Assembly: GCA_947846985.1 (NCBI GenBank)
Contig: CANTUZ010000005.1
Span: 51,673,389-51,737,388, forward strand
Direction of reading: 5' to 3'
Origin: Fratercula arctica
Taxonomy: Eukaryota; Chordata; Aves; Charadriiformes; Alcidae
DNA length: 64,000 bases
Shown: positions 39,150 to 51,500 of the stretch, piece by piece
Layout: each line of letters begins with the position of its first letter
Numbering within the stretch: position 1 is the first letter of the stretch
Translations under genes and position numbers: made by a program
The notes under the pieces: generated by a model
Seen by the model: the letters and a program-made list of their open reading frames with translations, nothing else
What the model was told of the DNA's origin: nothing
Databases searched by the model: none

Positions 39150-39207
39150 GCAGCTTATGCAGTTACCTTTCTATCCATGCAGCTTGTGCAGTTACCTTTC
39201 TATCTGT
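39150..39207 (+). repeat. 29-bp tandem duplication, two copies
   Basis: Units 39150-39178 and 39179-39207 both contain GCAGTTACCTTTCTATC and differ at only three positions. They lie just after a short TA repeat (39126-39135). This is a recent small duplication, possibly variable between individuals. Confidence 0.9.
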
Positions 39208-39420
39208 GCTGAGAGCCGCGGACTAGAAATGTGACCCATTCAGCAGCTGTTTTATCATGAAGCTCTGGCAGGAGGAGGGCTAAGGCAGCAGCATTTCAGC
39301 CTCCGCAGCTAAAACAGAATCAGATTGTTAACTGGGGTCCGGAGAGGGGACTCCTAGTCCAAAGCCCCAGCTGAACTTAACGTCCCTCCTTAGCTTTTTT
39401 GGTTGTTGTTGGCTATTCAG

Positions 39421-39536
39421 CAGTGCAAATGATCACAGGCAACCTGACTTCCAGAGATTCTTTTCATCTAGAGGGACAATCTCAAGTGGTGGACAGTCCT
39501 ACACCAGGTTTTGTTAACATTCATTTGCCTTCAGAG
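39421..39536 (+). other. Candidate internal exon (phase 1 to 0)
   Basis: A long pyrimidine-rich acceptor (GGTTGTTGTTGGCTATTCAG) ends at 39420, and the donor CTTCAGAG|gtaaga follows. The 116 bp are open in the frame reading QMITGNLTSRDSFHLEGQSQ, then PTPGFVNIHLPSE. The two-nucleotide start fits the one-nucleotide overhang of the segment at 36968-37141, so the segments at 36.1, 37.0 and 39.4 kb form a frame-compatible series. An N-linked glycosylation-type NLT is present, but no domain is recognised. Confidence 0.27.
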
Positions 39537-41639
39537 GTAAGAGCCTGCCCAGGGACAGACAGCAGCAGAGATGGTGACTGCCTAACAAAACCATCTGCAT
39601 TAGCCTAAACTAGCCACTTATTCCATTGCACTTTCCCTCTTTTAATCCATAAGGGAACTACAAAAATATATGCTTCAACACAAAAACAACTGCATATGAA
39701 ACACTGCAGCAAAAGAGTAAGATAAAATAGGAAAAAACATATTAAAGTCACTTGGAATAGTAGCTACAGCATTGTAGCCTTTTATTATTTAGGAAAGAGG
39801 AATAAGGGACACTATGCACACATGCGTATTCTTTGCATCAGTGTGTCTGCTCAAGTAAGACCAAAAAAAAAAAAGAAATGAGATGTATTTATATGTATCT
39901 TTTCTTTTCTTCGCAGCTCTTCCACTCCAGGTCTCTAAAAAGTATAGGACCAAACACAATTTCCTCTCACAGTTTTGATTCATTCTTGAGAACTAGAAGC
40001 AGGAAGCCAGGGAGACCTGGGATAATTTTAATTGCCTATGCTTTCTTTCGGAAAAGAGAATAGCTATGCAAGATCCTCTGTGACAGACAGATGGATGACT
40101 AAGGTCTACCCCATTATAAGCTGCTGCATTATAAACGTGGCATGTGGCAGCACTCATTTGAGTACACACGCACAGTCTTACCATCTCCTCACATAGACAG
40201 ACAACGTTAGAGGCTCTCTACAGTTGGACAGCAAGTTCTTGGGATGAGACTACGATGTGCACACAGATACCACAAAATGAATTAGGACTGGACAATGAGA
40301 AAGGAGGGGAGTAAAAAGGGCAAAGTCTCCAAATGGTTAATTTCACAATTTCAGCAACCAGGCTTGCACTTTCCAATAACTCACCTCCAACTTGGCCAGG
40401 AGGAATTTTTCCTGTGATGCAGAGCACGTAGCCTTTGCCTCACGCTGTGTCTGCTAGAACTGCTTTCTTCTTACAATGCGGATTTGCACCTCACTGGCAA
40501 CAATAAGGATGCCACAGACTCCTTTCATATGAATCACAGGAAGAAGTCATAGCTAATAGGCTCTCTCCCAGAGACAATCCTCATCTCTCATTTTAGTTGA
40601 CACTTTATGCAACCAACCTGTTGTTCCTTGTCCTAAGGTTTACAAAGCTCTATAAAGCCCCATTTCTTTAGGGTCTGGTTAACCCCTTGCATTGTTTGCA
40701 TTAGACTGATTGCTTACTTGCATCTGGGTTTGTGGGTTTGTTCTTTCTTTCATGCGCTGCTGAGGAGGAGGAGATGCCCAGCGAAGAAGGACAAAGAGGA
40801 AGCCAGAATTGCTAAGACCTCAGTTTGACAGGTTGGCCCATGCACCATTCAGGAGTAGCAGCTGTTCTCTACCAAACCTGTCACTGCTGCTACCACACAA
40901 AACATTTCCTTTGAGGGAAATTTTAGCTAGAAAAGCAAAGTATAGAGATTTGTGACACCATGACTTCTGAAATTCAATTAGGCCATTGACCAAAGAGATG
41001 ATGGTTTGGTAGACGTGGAAGCAGCAAGTACACGCAGTGGTGCTGTCTAAATGGAGGATATTGCTTCTCCTTTGAATGCTGCTTCGCCAAACACATGAGG
41101 TCAATTGACTGATTCTTCTCTTGGATTGGAAATTATTCATCATTTGATTTATAATTAAAAACATTTATAAATTCATGAAAGAGCAAGCGGTTTCACTGTT
41201 CTAAGAACAAGCAGGTCATGTTTAAGTTTTTAAAGAAAGGAGGATACTGTCAAAGATAACTGACAGCTCCAAAAGAGAAACACAAAGAGTAAATTATATA
41301 CGGACATTAATGGATTTACAGGAGACATTTCAGCCTCACAAAGTCTTTGCAATTCCTTAATGAGATTTCTGGTCTCCTCCTGGTGGAGTCAGGATTGAGA
41401 ACATACCCAAGTGGTGCTTCATCACAGCAAGCAGCAGAAATAGGAGGCACGTGGCAATAGAATAAATGAGAGACAAAATCATTTTGCTCAGAAAAAGGAA
41501 AAAAAAATTATATTCAAGCTACTTAAAGAAAAAAAAAAACACAGAAATCCACAGGAAGTAATTTGTATCCTATTTTGCTGCTTTTAATGCAGCTTGAACA
41601 TAAAAACCAGCATAATGAATCTACACCTTTCAAAACGGG

Positions 41640-41685
41640 GCTCGAGCGGGAAAGCTCGATTTGAAAGCTCGAAAGTTTGATTAAT
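41640..41685 (-). repeat. CGAGCTTTC direct repeats next to a CTCGAG palindrome
   Basis: On the minus strand CGAGCTTTC occurs twice, 13 bp apart, followed by CCGCTCGAGC. The cluster is CpG-dense in an otherwise AT-rich setting and lies just downstream of the candidate terminal exon at 41.7-41.94 kb. Function is unknown. Confidence 0.5.
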
Positions 41686-41699
41686 ACACAGCCAGAAAG

Positions 41700-41943
41700 T
41701 GGCCAGCTGGATATTTGTTTTTATTAACCCGTTAAATCATCTCTAACTCCCGTAGTTCTAGTACACTTCTAGCACTTCCAATGTCATGACGAGCATTTCT
41801 TAAAAGCCAGGACTTAAGAATCCAGACCCTGGTCTCAGCAGGCGGCCATGGACGCATCACTGCCTTGAGACCTGTTGACAGGGACACTGAAAGAACTGGA
41901 CCCCACGCGAGGTGGCCAGCACAACTTTGCACTCTCCTGTGCG
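41700..41943 (-). other. Candidate 3'-terminal exon with stop and poly(A) signal
   Basis: On the minus strand an acceptor-like GTTTCCATACCTTGGATCACAG precedes about 70 open codons, including SVSLSTGLKAVMRPWP and IGSARSVLELRELEMI. A TAA (41732-41734) follows, then AATAAA at 41720-41725 and a GT-rich stretch downstream. About ten CpGs are kept in the segment, unlike the flanks. The order acceptor, open frame, stop, AATAAA is what a terminal exon shows, but the acceptor is only moderate and the product is unrecognised. The AATAAA sits unusually close to the stop, only six bases after it. A plus-strand exon ending ATCCAAG|gtatgg is an alternative reading of the same CpG-rich block. Confidence 0.25.
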
Positions 41944-42674
41944 CTGTGATCCAAGGTATGGAAACGAGCTCCAAATTTGATGGACAACACATCAATAGCA
42001 TGCATCATTAATAGTAGTTACTAATATGAAGAAGACACGGTCTCCTAAGTATTACAAAAGCCTAAACTGAGGCTGGACCAGGAAAAATCATGAGAAAGTG
42101 ATTCATTTACCCAGTGAACACAAGACCAGGCTTATGAAAAACCTCTGGACATCACAGGACTGGGAATCTTGACTTCCCAAAAGCACTACAGAGCATCATT
42201 ACATGATGAAGTGTCCAAATACTGACAGTAGGGATGTGATGTTAACTGTTCTGTACACAGACACAGAAGAAGTCTCAAGCGGGCTTGCTAAGGAGCTGAT
42301 AAAATCTTTTGGAGGACGCATTACAGGGGAATATGAAAGTATGCTGGAATAGACTGCCTGGACTTGCGCTGGTGGTGTTAATAGTTCCAGGGGACCAGAG
42401 GAGACAAAAGTAATTAAAAGCCCACATTTCTGTTCTTAATACTGAATATTTTTTTCTTTTTTAATTGTTTCTGCAAGTTAAATAGATGCTACAGGTAAAG
42501 CTTTGCAGACAATATGGGTGCTAGAGCTGTTTGTGTGAAGATTGGCTACCATGTTTTCAAAGTACTTGCAAAATATCATTAAAAAGTCAGACCTCTTGCC
42601 TCCTTCCTATTTGTGTTCTCTGAACCACTACATGCATTGTAATGCAAACTGTACAAATAACATAACTATTCTAC

Positions 42675-42793
42675 CTGTATTCTTTCAATATTGTCACAGC
42701 ATCTCACAAGAAACATGATTTCAGAGTCAGCGAAAGCCATCATTCCCTCCTGTGCAACCTGTGCAGGGGTTTTTTTAGCTACTTGTGTTGGAA
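42675..42793 (-). other. Candidate internal exon, minus strand
   Basis: On the minus strand the acceptor TGTCCTTGTCCTACTGCAG lies directly upstream, and the 119-bp segment ends ATACAG|gtagaa. It is open in the frame reading QVAQEGMMAFADSEIMFLV. The donor is weak (gtagaa). The acceptor pyrimidine tract is itself a TGTCCT repeat, which raises the chance of a coincidental match. No family is recognised. Confidence 0.15.
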
Positions 42794-44599
42794 CTGCAGT
42801 AGGACAAGGACAAGGACAGCCACCACAATTAACAATGTCAAACATCTTTTGTGCCACACACAACAGCAAAATGACTTGCAAAGGTGGCTTCCTTTAAACC
42901 AAGCCAACTTCCAGGACAATCATGAAAGCCTTTAGTCCGCATCACAGGTGCATGCAAAAATTCCAAATTAAAGAGGAGAGACTGGAAAAGTCACAACTGT
43001 CTGCACTAGTGGCATATTAAGGAGAAGCAAGGAGACAGGCAGGGTGGCGAAGGTCCTGGATGCCCACAAGTGCCCTGGCTTCAACCACCACCCCACACAT
43101 TCCCCCAGGGGTGCTTTCTGCCTCACAGCACCATGTAGCATTTCACTGCGCTGTTCATATCAAACTAGTTCAAATTCGTTCTCACTGCCTGACAGATGTG
43201 TCCTGCAAGAAGTAGCTGACAAGCAGGCATTTCATTGCTTCGTGAAAGACGGCCCTATTCTGTGCCATTCAAGCTGGATTTTTCACAAGAACAAGAGTGT
43301 GCTGTTCCAAACGTTGCACTCAGCATCTTGGAATGATGCCTCTGATCAGGGGTGCCAGGGCTGGCAGAAAAATGAATCATTACACAATGGTGGCATCTTT
43401 GTCCATTTCTGCAGTTTAAGGGAAAGATGCAGGCACTCAACCCACTGCTTGATACTGTTGTTTCTGCAATAATCATGACCCTGCTAGATTTCTAGCACAT
43501 AGACATGACCAAACTGTGCTTCTGAATTAAATGTCAGCCTACTTGATTCCTCAAAATGGTGGAATTGACAGAGTAGGAGAGGATGATGTGCCTGCAGTGG
43601 GTTAGAAATCACTTTGTGGTAGACAAAGACACAAGAAAGTGAGGTTTTGCTCAAAAACAGCAGCAGAAGCATGTCTTGTGATCATTATTTCTATAGGTTG
43701 TTCATTTTTATCTCAAAATTGTTCACGAATAAATGGGAAATTTTTTTTTAAGCCCTTTGCCCAGAAAATAGATTGTTTCCTAATCATAAATATTTGATCT
43801 TCTTCCCAGGAACAATCACCTAGCTTCCTCAGATCAGAAAAGTACTTAGGCTGCCAATGCTTAGGTGCCTCCTTTTATAAAACTGAACACCTATAAATTG
43901 TATTGTAGCAATTATAAATATAGCCACTAACAAATGGGGAGCTGTGAAATTTCATGATATGATCTGAAAACTAGACAGACAGGAAACTACAGAAAGAGGG
44001 ACAAGGAAGATAAAACCCCTCCACATAATTAAGACAGTGAGGTGAACCCCTCGAGCACACCTAGCCATCCCTCTCCAGAAACACACCACGCACCATGATG
44101 CCCTCGCTCGTCCTAGGTCCATTTCTCTAGAGAGAACTCAGTTGCAATTTATCATGCATTCCTGTGCTTCCTCGAGGTCTCAAAGAATGCTCTCATTAAA
44201 AAGACTGGTGGAAATCCTGTCATTTCATTGCTGCCAGGTAGATTCCTACCTGCTGGCACACTCCTCTCACCTGCTTCACCAAACATCTCCCCAGCCAAAT
44301 GGCTTCCTCTCCCCTCAAGCTCTCAAAGTGCAGTACCAAGTATGGTCAAGTACTCTTCAGCGCAAATGTGGAGTAAAACTGAGATCTCCAGGGACAGGGG
44401 GCAACTTCATTCACTCTTCACTCATACTGGGGTAAAATAAAGAACCCACGATGTAAAGACTCCCCCTGAACCGCCCAGGCCCTGTTTCCTCCTACCACAG
44501 GTAAATATATCCTGTCCAGACTAGGTTCCATCTTGAACTAACCATTTCTTTCCCTCTGTTTTTTTCACAGGAACAAAACTGTACTGTATCAAATCCTGT

Positions 44600-45730
44600 A
44601 AGTGTAAGTCTGCTTCAGAACCTCCCTTTTCCTACAGTTAAAAAGTTCCTTCTAATTTCTGGCCTAAATGTATTCATTGTCGGTCTGTGCCCCGCTGTTC
44701 TTGTGCCAAGACTGTCTGTTAGCTTAACTTATTCCTTCTAACACACAGGGCTGTTGGTTTTACCGACCGCAATCATATTGCCTCTTTGCCATCATTTTAC
44801 TGTGTGACACAAATCTTCTTCTCCCTTTGTATTATCTTTTCATTAAAGCAAAGCACCGTTGAACATATTCCTAAATTCATCCTTCTTGAACACGAGTGAC
44901 CAGAACTGTGCTCTTGATTCCAAATGCACAACAGCTTTAATCGACTCTGCACTTTTTCCCCAGATGCATCACATTGGCATCTCATGTTGCAAAATACAAT
45001 ACAGGTTCTCAAAAAACATATTGCACAAGATTAGCCTAATCCTTTTCTGCAATAAATAACTGAATATGTAAACAAAGCAAATGCAATAAGTCTTATCTGG
45101 ACCAAACTACTAGCATCTTTCTCTGCCGCACTCCTCTCTAAGTTAGGAGCCCAGTTTACAGCAAAGTGGATTATGTATAATCTTTGGATAAATAACCTTG
45201 AACTTGGTACCATTAAATTTTATAACATTTCTACTGCTTAATCTTCAAGGTCATCAAATTCTTCTTGCACAGTATCTTGATCTTCCTTTTATTGCTCCAT
45301 CTCACAACTTTGTGTCTGTAACAGAAAGCTACTTCATTAACTCCCTCCACCTTCTGAGCTAATGTCACTAATTAAAATATTAAGCAAGACTGGGCCTGAG
45401 ACAGCTCCTTGATAAAGCCTTATTAACCTCCCTCCAACCTTTCTTCCTCTTCCTGCCATCTCCCCGTTACCCAAGTGCTTGTACTACTTTCTAATCCCTG
45501 TCTTCTTTAGTTTATCTAACTCCCTGTGAATCATGGCACCAAGTAATTTCTGTTTCTTGCATTTCTTTGTTAGTTATTTCATTACTTAAAGGGATCATAT
45601 AAATTTGGCACAATCTCTGAAAACCCTATGTTGCATTTTTGGTCTATTTTGCATTTATTCCTGCTCATTGTCTGCTTCCCAAATTGGTCTATAGTCCTGC
45701 ATGCATCCTGAGGTTAGATTAGCACGTCTG
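44600..45730 (-). mobile_element. Ancient, heavily decayed CR1 ORF2 fossil
   Basis: On the minus strand several CR1 reverse-transcriptase landmarks can be read through many indels. Around 45412-45362 the translation QGAVSGPVLLNILISDI corresponds to the conserved CR1 '[16 protein letters not shown]' block. About 65 bp further (near 45330-45300) lie remnants of the catalytic-loop region, with ACACAAAGTTGTGAG matching the DTKLG-coding stretch. Near 44690-44620 the reading RPEIRRNFLTVG matches the ORF2 C-terminus. Order and spacing are right, but no long frame survives. This is far older than the other copies and could belong to a deep CR1/L3-like lineage shared across amniotes. Both boundaries are approximate. 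Confidence 0.7.
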
Positions 45731-48199
45731 CCTGCCCCTGAGATTTCCTGTTCTTTAGTCAAATGGTGTAAACTCAGACTTCACAGATTTATTAAAAAAA
45801 AAATAATAATGCTTATTTCCACGCTGGGACTTCATGTAAAAATTGTAGCAGAATTCTGGGAAAGATATAACCAGCCCCTCAAGCATGTCCACTAAACTCT
45901 CAAAGTTTCTATCCACCTTGAATGTGGTAGTTGCTGCACCTTCACATCTCAGTGCTACTATTCACCTTCCCTTTGTTCACCACAGGTACTGAACAAGGGC
46001 AGGAAGGTATTGTCTTGATCGGGTCCAACCGAATCATCTTTCCTGAACAGAAAGGCAAAGCAGTTTCTTAGTTTTGGAATTTCACTTACATTAAATCTAA
46101 TTGTAACCCATCCTTATTACATTGTGCATCTCCTCCCAACCCCTCACTGTTTCCTCGCTTTCTAATTATCTGGCTGCAAGTTTTTGACATTTCTTACTTT
46201 TTCTCTAGGGAACCATGTGATATTTCACTCTTAGTTTTAAACTTTTGTGCTTATTTAAGCTATCCCATTGTTTTAGACCTGGGGCTTAAAAATTCTATTT
46301 CTGCGTTTTAGAACTTTTTAATGTGAAAAGTGGGAATCGCCCTCTGGTATAAGAGAAATGTTAAAGCTGAGATTCTTCAACAATCACGTTCGCCATAGTT
46401 TAAACATCTATCCTGAATAAGACTTTTCCAACTTAATTGCCCCAAAGACTGAGAAGAACAAGCAAAACTCCCAGAACAAAACCCATTCATGTTGTTCATT
46501 CCTCATTAAGTATCACATTCTGATATTGTTTCAGTCCTAGAAGTTGAACGGTTGACTGTCTCCATACATGACTCTTTCACTTTCCCTCACTGGCCAAGGG
46601 TGTGAGCCCCATGATTATCTACTAAGAAGTATGTTGACTCACATTAAAGACAGGAATGCCTCCCAGGGATCCCCCATAATGAACAATAATAACAAAAGAT
46701 GAAAAGTCCCAGAACATTTTTTTACTACTAAATACACATTGGAAGAGATGGGAAGAGCAGAAGAAAAAACGTTACAGTTATTGCTTGCTCATTAGCTCTA
46801 CTTAAATGTTTGGGAGCTCACACCCATTACCGCGACTCATTAGCAATTTCCCTTCCAGATACATTGGACAAAATGGGCAAAGAGGTATTTATGTCAAAGC
46901 GAATTCCCTGCCTCAGAGGGCTTCTGATGTGCTGGAGCGGTGAGGCCTCCATTTAGCCAGGGAGCTGGGGCCAAACCCTATGGCCGCTGTCTACCAGGTG
47001 CTCCCACGCAAACCTGAGCTCTCGCAGCTTTCCATCACTTCTAATGGGCAACAGCTCCAACGTCAGAGTTAAACTGCCTCACACCGTGGTGTGCCAGGCT
47101 CTCAGCCTGCTCTTCTTCAGGCTCCTCTGGAGCAGTGAATTCAGTGGAGATGATTATTTTGCAACAGCAAATGTCTCCTCTGACAACTCACATCACACGG
47201 TAAACTGGGCAGAAAAATTGAACTGCGCTTTTTTCCACTATTAAGTATCCCAGAAATGTGCTTAAGAAATGTGTTAGAGAAACGTGGAAAGCACATAGCA
47301 TTTATATCTAAAGGCAGGATACAGAGTTCCCACTGACATATTCCTTCAGAAGAGTAGGGAAAATGTGCCACAGAGAAATCTGGAGGGATATCAGGACCTG
47401 AGTGCTTTCCATCTGGGACCATAAACAAAAAATCAGCACTGCAAAAATTTTCCATTTCTAGACGAGGCAACAAAATTACCTACCCCAGAGCCATTAGATG
47501 CCAAAATGGAAAAAGGTATCTGACTAAAATAACCAACTATTTATATCTTGATTTTTAATAATTGTTTATCAAAACTGAGCTGCAGTTTATGCGACAGTAG
47601 CTAGGACAGAATTGGTAGCGCATGCCTGCAAAAAGAGCAATAGTTTACTACAATTACAAATGGCAAATCCGACACATCTGCGGGCACAAAGCTGAGATGC
47701 AGCAAGTTAGCCCAGGCCTGATCCTGCTGCCCGTGTGTCCACCAGAGTTCTCCCCCTGAGTGCTCCAGGAGACAGCTGGTTAGCATGACTGCTTGCATGA
47801 GCCAGCTATGCTGCTCCAGAGGCATATGCACTCCAATATAGCTGGAAAAAGCGACTGACAGCGAAACTCTGGCAAGAGCCTACTGTTATACTGGCCAAAT
47901 CCTGACACTTTCTCAAACAACCAAGCAAACCTAACCAAAATTCCCTCTGCGGTCAAGTGGACTCTTGTGCAAACATGGCTAACCAAGGTCTGCCAAAGAG
48001 TGACTATTCACCTCTTAGACATCTGTCTCATTTCTGGAACCATGTCTATAAATAATCTATAATGGATTAGAATTAATACTACCACTAAAACTGGTGTTCT
48101 GGAAGCTGCCTGGGCAATGCAGATGCCCATTCCCCTCCATTTTTAATGGGAACTGAGCATCCAAATGCCTTAAAACCTTTCTCTGTTCCCACATAGCAC
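45731..48199. other. Unique non-coding DNA, AT-rich
   Basis: I see no recognisable gene or repeat apart from an A-rich run at 45794-45803 just inside the left edge. The part next to the ancient CR1 (to about 46.3 kb) may contain further undetectable old repeat debris. Confidence 0.6.
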
Positions 48200-48543
48200 A
48201 CAGAATCATAGAATGGTTAGAGCTGCAAGGGACCTTAAAGACCATCTAGTTCCAACCCCCCTGCCCTGGGCAGGGACACCTCCCACTAGACCAGGCTGCT
48301 CAAAGCCCCATCCAGCCTGGCCTTGAACACTTCCAGGGATGGGGCATCCACTGCTTCTCTGGGCAACCTGTTCCAGTGCCTCACCACCCTCACAGTGAAG
48401 AATTTCTTCCTAATATCTAATCTAAATCTAGCCTCTTTCATTTTAAAACCATTAACCCCTTGTCCTATCACTACACTCCCTGTAGGCCCCCTTTAGGTAC
48501 TGGAAGGCCACTACAAGGTCTCCCTGGAGCCTTCTCTTCTCCA
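48200..48543 (-). mobile_element. CR1 LINE, 5'-truncated (subfamily B)
   Basis: This is a reverse-orientation CR1 3' fragment. It starts at the complement of the tail (CACAGAATCATAGAATGG), continues with AAGGGACCTTAAAGACCATC and ATCTAGTTCCAACCCCCC, and keeps the C-terminal ORF2 coding stretch [19 protein letters not shown] and LPREAVDAPSLEVFKARLD on the minus strand. Similarity becomes unrecognisable just after the complement of the GGAGAAGAGAAGGC-type block near 48543. The RKKFFT.RVV..W residues place it with the copies at 58.1 and 61.9 kb rather than with those at 11.2 and 24.6 kb. Confidence 0.95.
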
Positions 48544-51500
48544 CATAAAACCCCTTCCTTGATAATATGCTCTAGCTGCTCGGCAGTCCTGGCACAAAGA
48601 CAAAGCAGGGCAGGGACCTTCCTCTGAAGCCAAAAAGGTTTCTCCAGGTCTGCTCCAGGCAGAGAGGACTGGAGTGGGAACCGCCACTCACAAGAAGCCA
48701 GAGCAGAATAGCCCTCTTCAGTGCTGACAGTAGCACACGCCTTTGCCTGCCTTCCACCAATGCTCAAGCTGGAGAACATCTTTAATGAGCCACTGTGCTA
48801 GTTAATGCAAAGGTTTCATACTAAATAAAGCAAGGGGTAAATGCAGCTTTAAAATGGAAAAGATTCTCTCCTATGCAAACGTGCATCATTTCACTACTAC
48901 AGTGTGATTTACATTTATTGCATGCAGAGTGAGGACTACACATTTTTGCAAAATATACGTTGTTTAGAATATAAATTGCTTAGAAAAACACCTCCCTTGA
49001 AACTGCTTCCCATTCTAACTTCACATATGTTTACGCAGCTTAAAGAGAAAAATACCCCGAAATCAGAGCTCCCAGACTTAGCTATGAAACATAGTGCATG
49101 GAAGCCTTTGCACCAGGAATTAATTTGGCTTAATATGCTAAGACTACATAAACAAGTGTCCATGGCAGCTGGGCAGTTTATTGCCCCCCCCGCACCCTTT
49201 TCCAGCATAGACATGAAGCAGCAGATATTAACCATTATAAATTTCCACTTAAAAAAAACCAAAACAATAAAGGGTAGTAGTACCTCTAAGAGCTTATCCA
49301 TAAGGGAATATTTCAAAACTATTTCAAAATCAACGAAGAATCTATATCTGAAGCACAACAGCTATTTTGCTTTCACTCCCCATCTGTACACTCCCCTTTC
49401 ATATTAAGTATTCCTCGTTGCAGTTTAGCGTCCAAAGTGATTTTGCCTTAACCACATGACAGCTTTCTTAGTGTGGAAAAAGAGCATCGAACGAGGCGGG
49501 GGCAGAAGAGTTGTTTCAAAACCATGATTCCCAGCTAGCTGTCTGAACCAATAAACCTGAGAAGAAGCCTTCCTCCCGCATCAAAAATGCAAGCAGCAAT
49601 GGACCTACAGGATGCCCCCTAGAAATTGCTGTCATGTACATGCATATAAACACAGGGGTCAAATTATCTCTTTCAAGGTGATACAGATTTCATTACTTTG
49701 AAAATGATAGAATCCAGTGTAGGCGAATCCTTATTAGATGGAGTGGTCAAGTGAAAGATATTGTTTTATTCATGATGAGATCGTGACAGTATTATCAAAA
49801 AAGCCAACGGGTCTCAACTCGGCATTCCCTAATTTTGCTGTTCTGATTCAAATTTGGTCTCCTGTTCTTTGGTTTTCCAGCCTTTCAGTCCTTTCCTCTT
49901 CCAACTTCTGAAAATAAATCCCACCAGTCTGAGACCTGAATGCTCGATTTGGTGACTCAATGCTCAGGACGCTGACCTGAACTGTACAGTCATGGTGTGA
50001 AGTCGCAGATATTTTGGGGCCAGCTGAATCTGATATGATAAAATGGCACCAAGGAGTCCTGTCTTCAGACTTACCTACTGAGACATGGGGAAAGAACAGA
50101 GGAGACTGAAAAGGGCTAAGAAATCTGAGAACTGGGGCTGCCACGTTCCAGTCCTTCCCGCGCTTACCTCATTGATGACTCTCAGCTGATCACATAGTTC
50201 CTCAGTCCCACTGTTTTCTCAGCTGACTTACAAGAGCGTTAGGAAAATTGAGCACCTTATAGACTCAGTGATACACAAAGTACCTCTGGTGGATTTCCAG
50301 AGCCACCAAGAGCACTCAGGTCTTCAGAAGATTTAGAAAGCATTAAGAAACAATATGAGTACACAGTATATAAAAACTTGCATGTTTTTATTCAGTCAGA
50401 CAGACCTGGTAGGGCTTGGGCCAAGTAGGAGACATTTAACTGCCTCCCTTTGGCACTCTTCACTCTGTACTTGGGTCCACATAAGCCCTCTGGTCTCCCT
50501 GGGCTTCTCCCCTTCTGCGCCCTCCCCACACACTCTACAATTCACATCAGTGCTTGGAAGTTCAGTGCTGTTTGAACTCCAAACATCTGCCACTAAATTA
50601 TTTCTCTCTCCCGGTTCACTGAGCAGAGATTCCGCATCACTGAACTAGAGTTTATCCGCTGACAGCAGGCTTATCACAGCAGCGCCAATCTTTCACAGCT
50701 AAAGTGTGTTTATGTGAGGGGAAGCACCCAAAGCACTCTGCAAAAAGAAAAAAGAGAGAGTTCCTTCCCTTCCCCAGCTCAAAAAAAAAACCCCTCAAAG
50801 CAGGTATCTGATACAGTAAGCGGTCCATTAAATTGAGCCAGCCACTACATGACAGTGGAATGCCTGCGGCATGAACAGATGTGCCCGTTGTGTATGCAAC
50901 AAATTGATTAAGGTCCATGCTGTCACAAGGAACAGTCAATCACTCTAGAAGAGCTGGTTGCTAATTTCTAGCCAGGGGGAAACTTCCCCACTATGCAGGG
51001 AATTATGCAAGCCTGGATCTACAGGCACACTTTTCCCCTGCTCCCTTGGCAGAAAAATGGGAGTACGGGTAGTGCTTTTAAGTGTCCATTTACTGATTTA
51101 AATTAGAAAAAGAATAAACCAAAGTGCTCATGACATCTACATGAATGCAAAATGAATTCATCGTGATTGGAGCTATTACAATGAACAGCAAATGCATTCA
51201 TAATGGCAGGACATTTAAGAAGTAATGTGTTGCTGTATCCCTTGTCTATAAAAGTGATAATAAGGAAATGGGTGCATCACATAAATTTAAGAGGAACTCA
51301 GGCACCGGCAAGCTGCTGCTTCAAAGGCTCAAAAGAGAAATAAAAGTGCATGTGGTTTTTAGCACCTCAGCTGCAAAATTATTGTTGCTCCGTACTGTAT
51401 TGGATCTTTTTCCATCTCTGAATCGGAGCCATCTAAACCACTTTCCAGTGCAGAAATGTTCCCTATGGGATACTTGATACTGCCTAATCGAATCTAATTT

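Larger units (their letters stand above)
24931..44599. other. Long stretch of unique DNA with ancient repeat debris
   Basis: No gene of known family is recognised across these 20 kb. Simple tracts are poly-T 25855-25868, poly-A 26958-26969, TCTCTAAT-type repeats 37746-37786, TA/CA 38756-38776, poly-A 39863-39874, poly-A 41529-41539 and poly-T 43741-43749. Separate entries cover an imperfect 49-bp duplication, a 29-bp tandem duplication, dispersed ancient-repeat motifs and six exon-like segments. Most open frames look like chance. The largest, 36020-36676 plus, contains one of the exon-like segments but has no recognised domain. Confidence 0.6.

Noticed and set aside
48544..48790. Possible extension of the CR1 at 48.2 kb
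   Set aside because: After 48543 the sequence no longer follows CR1 words; the frames here (for example 48471-48779 minus) show no CR1 protein similarity.
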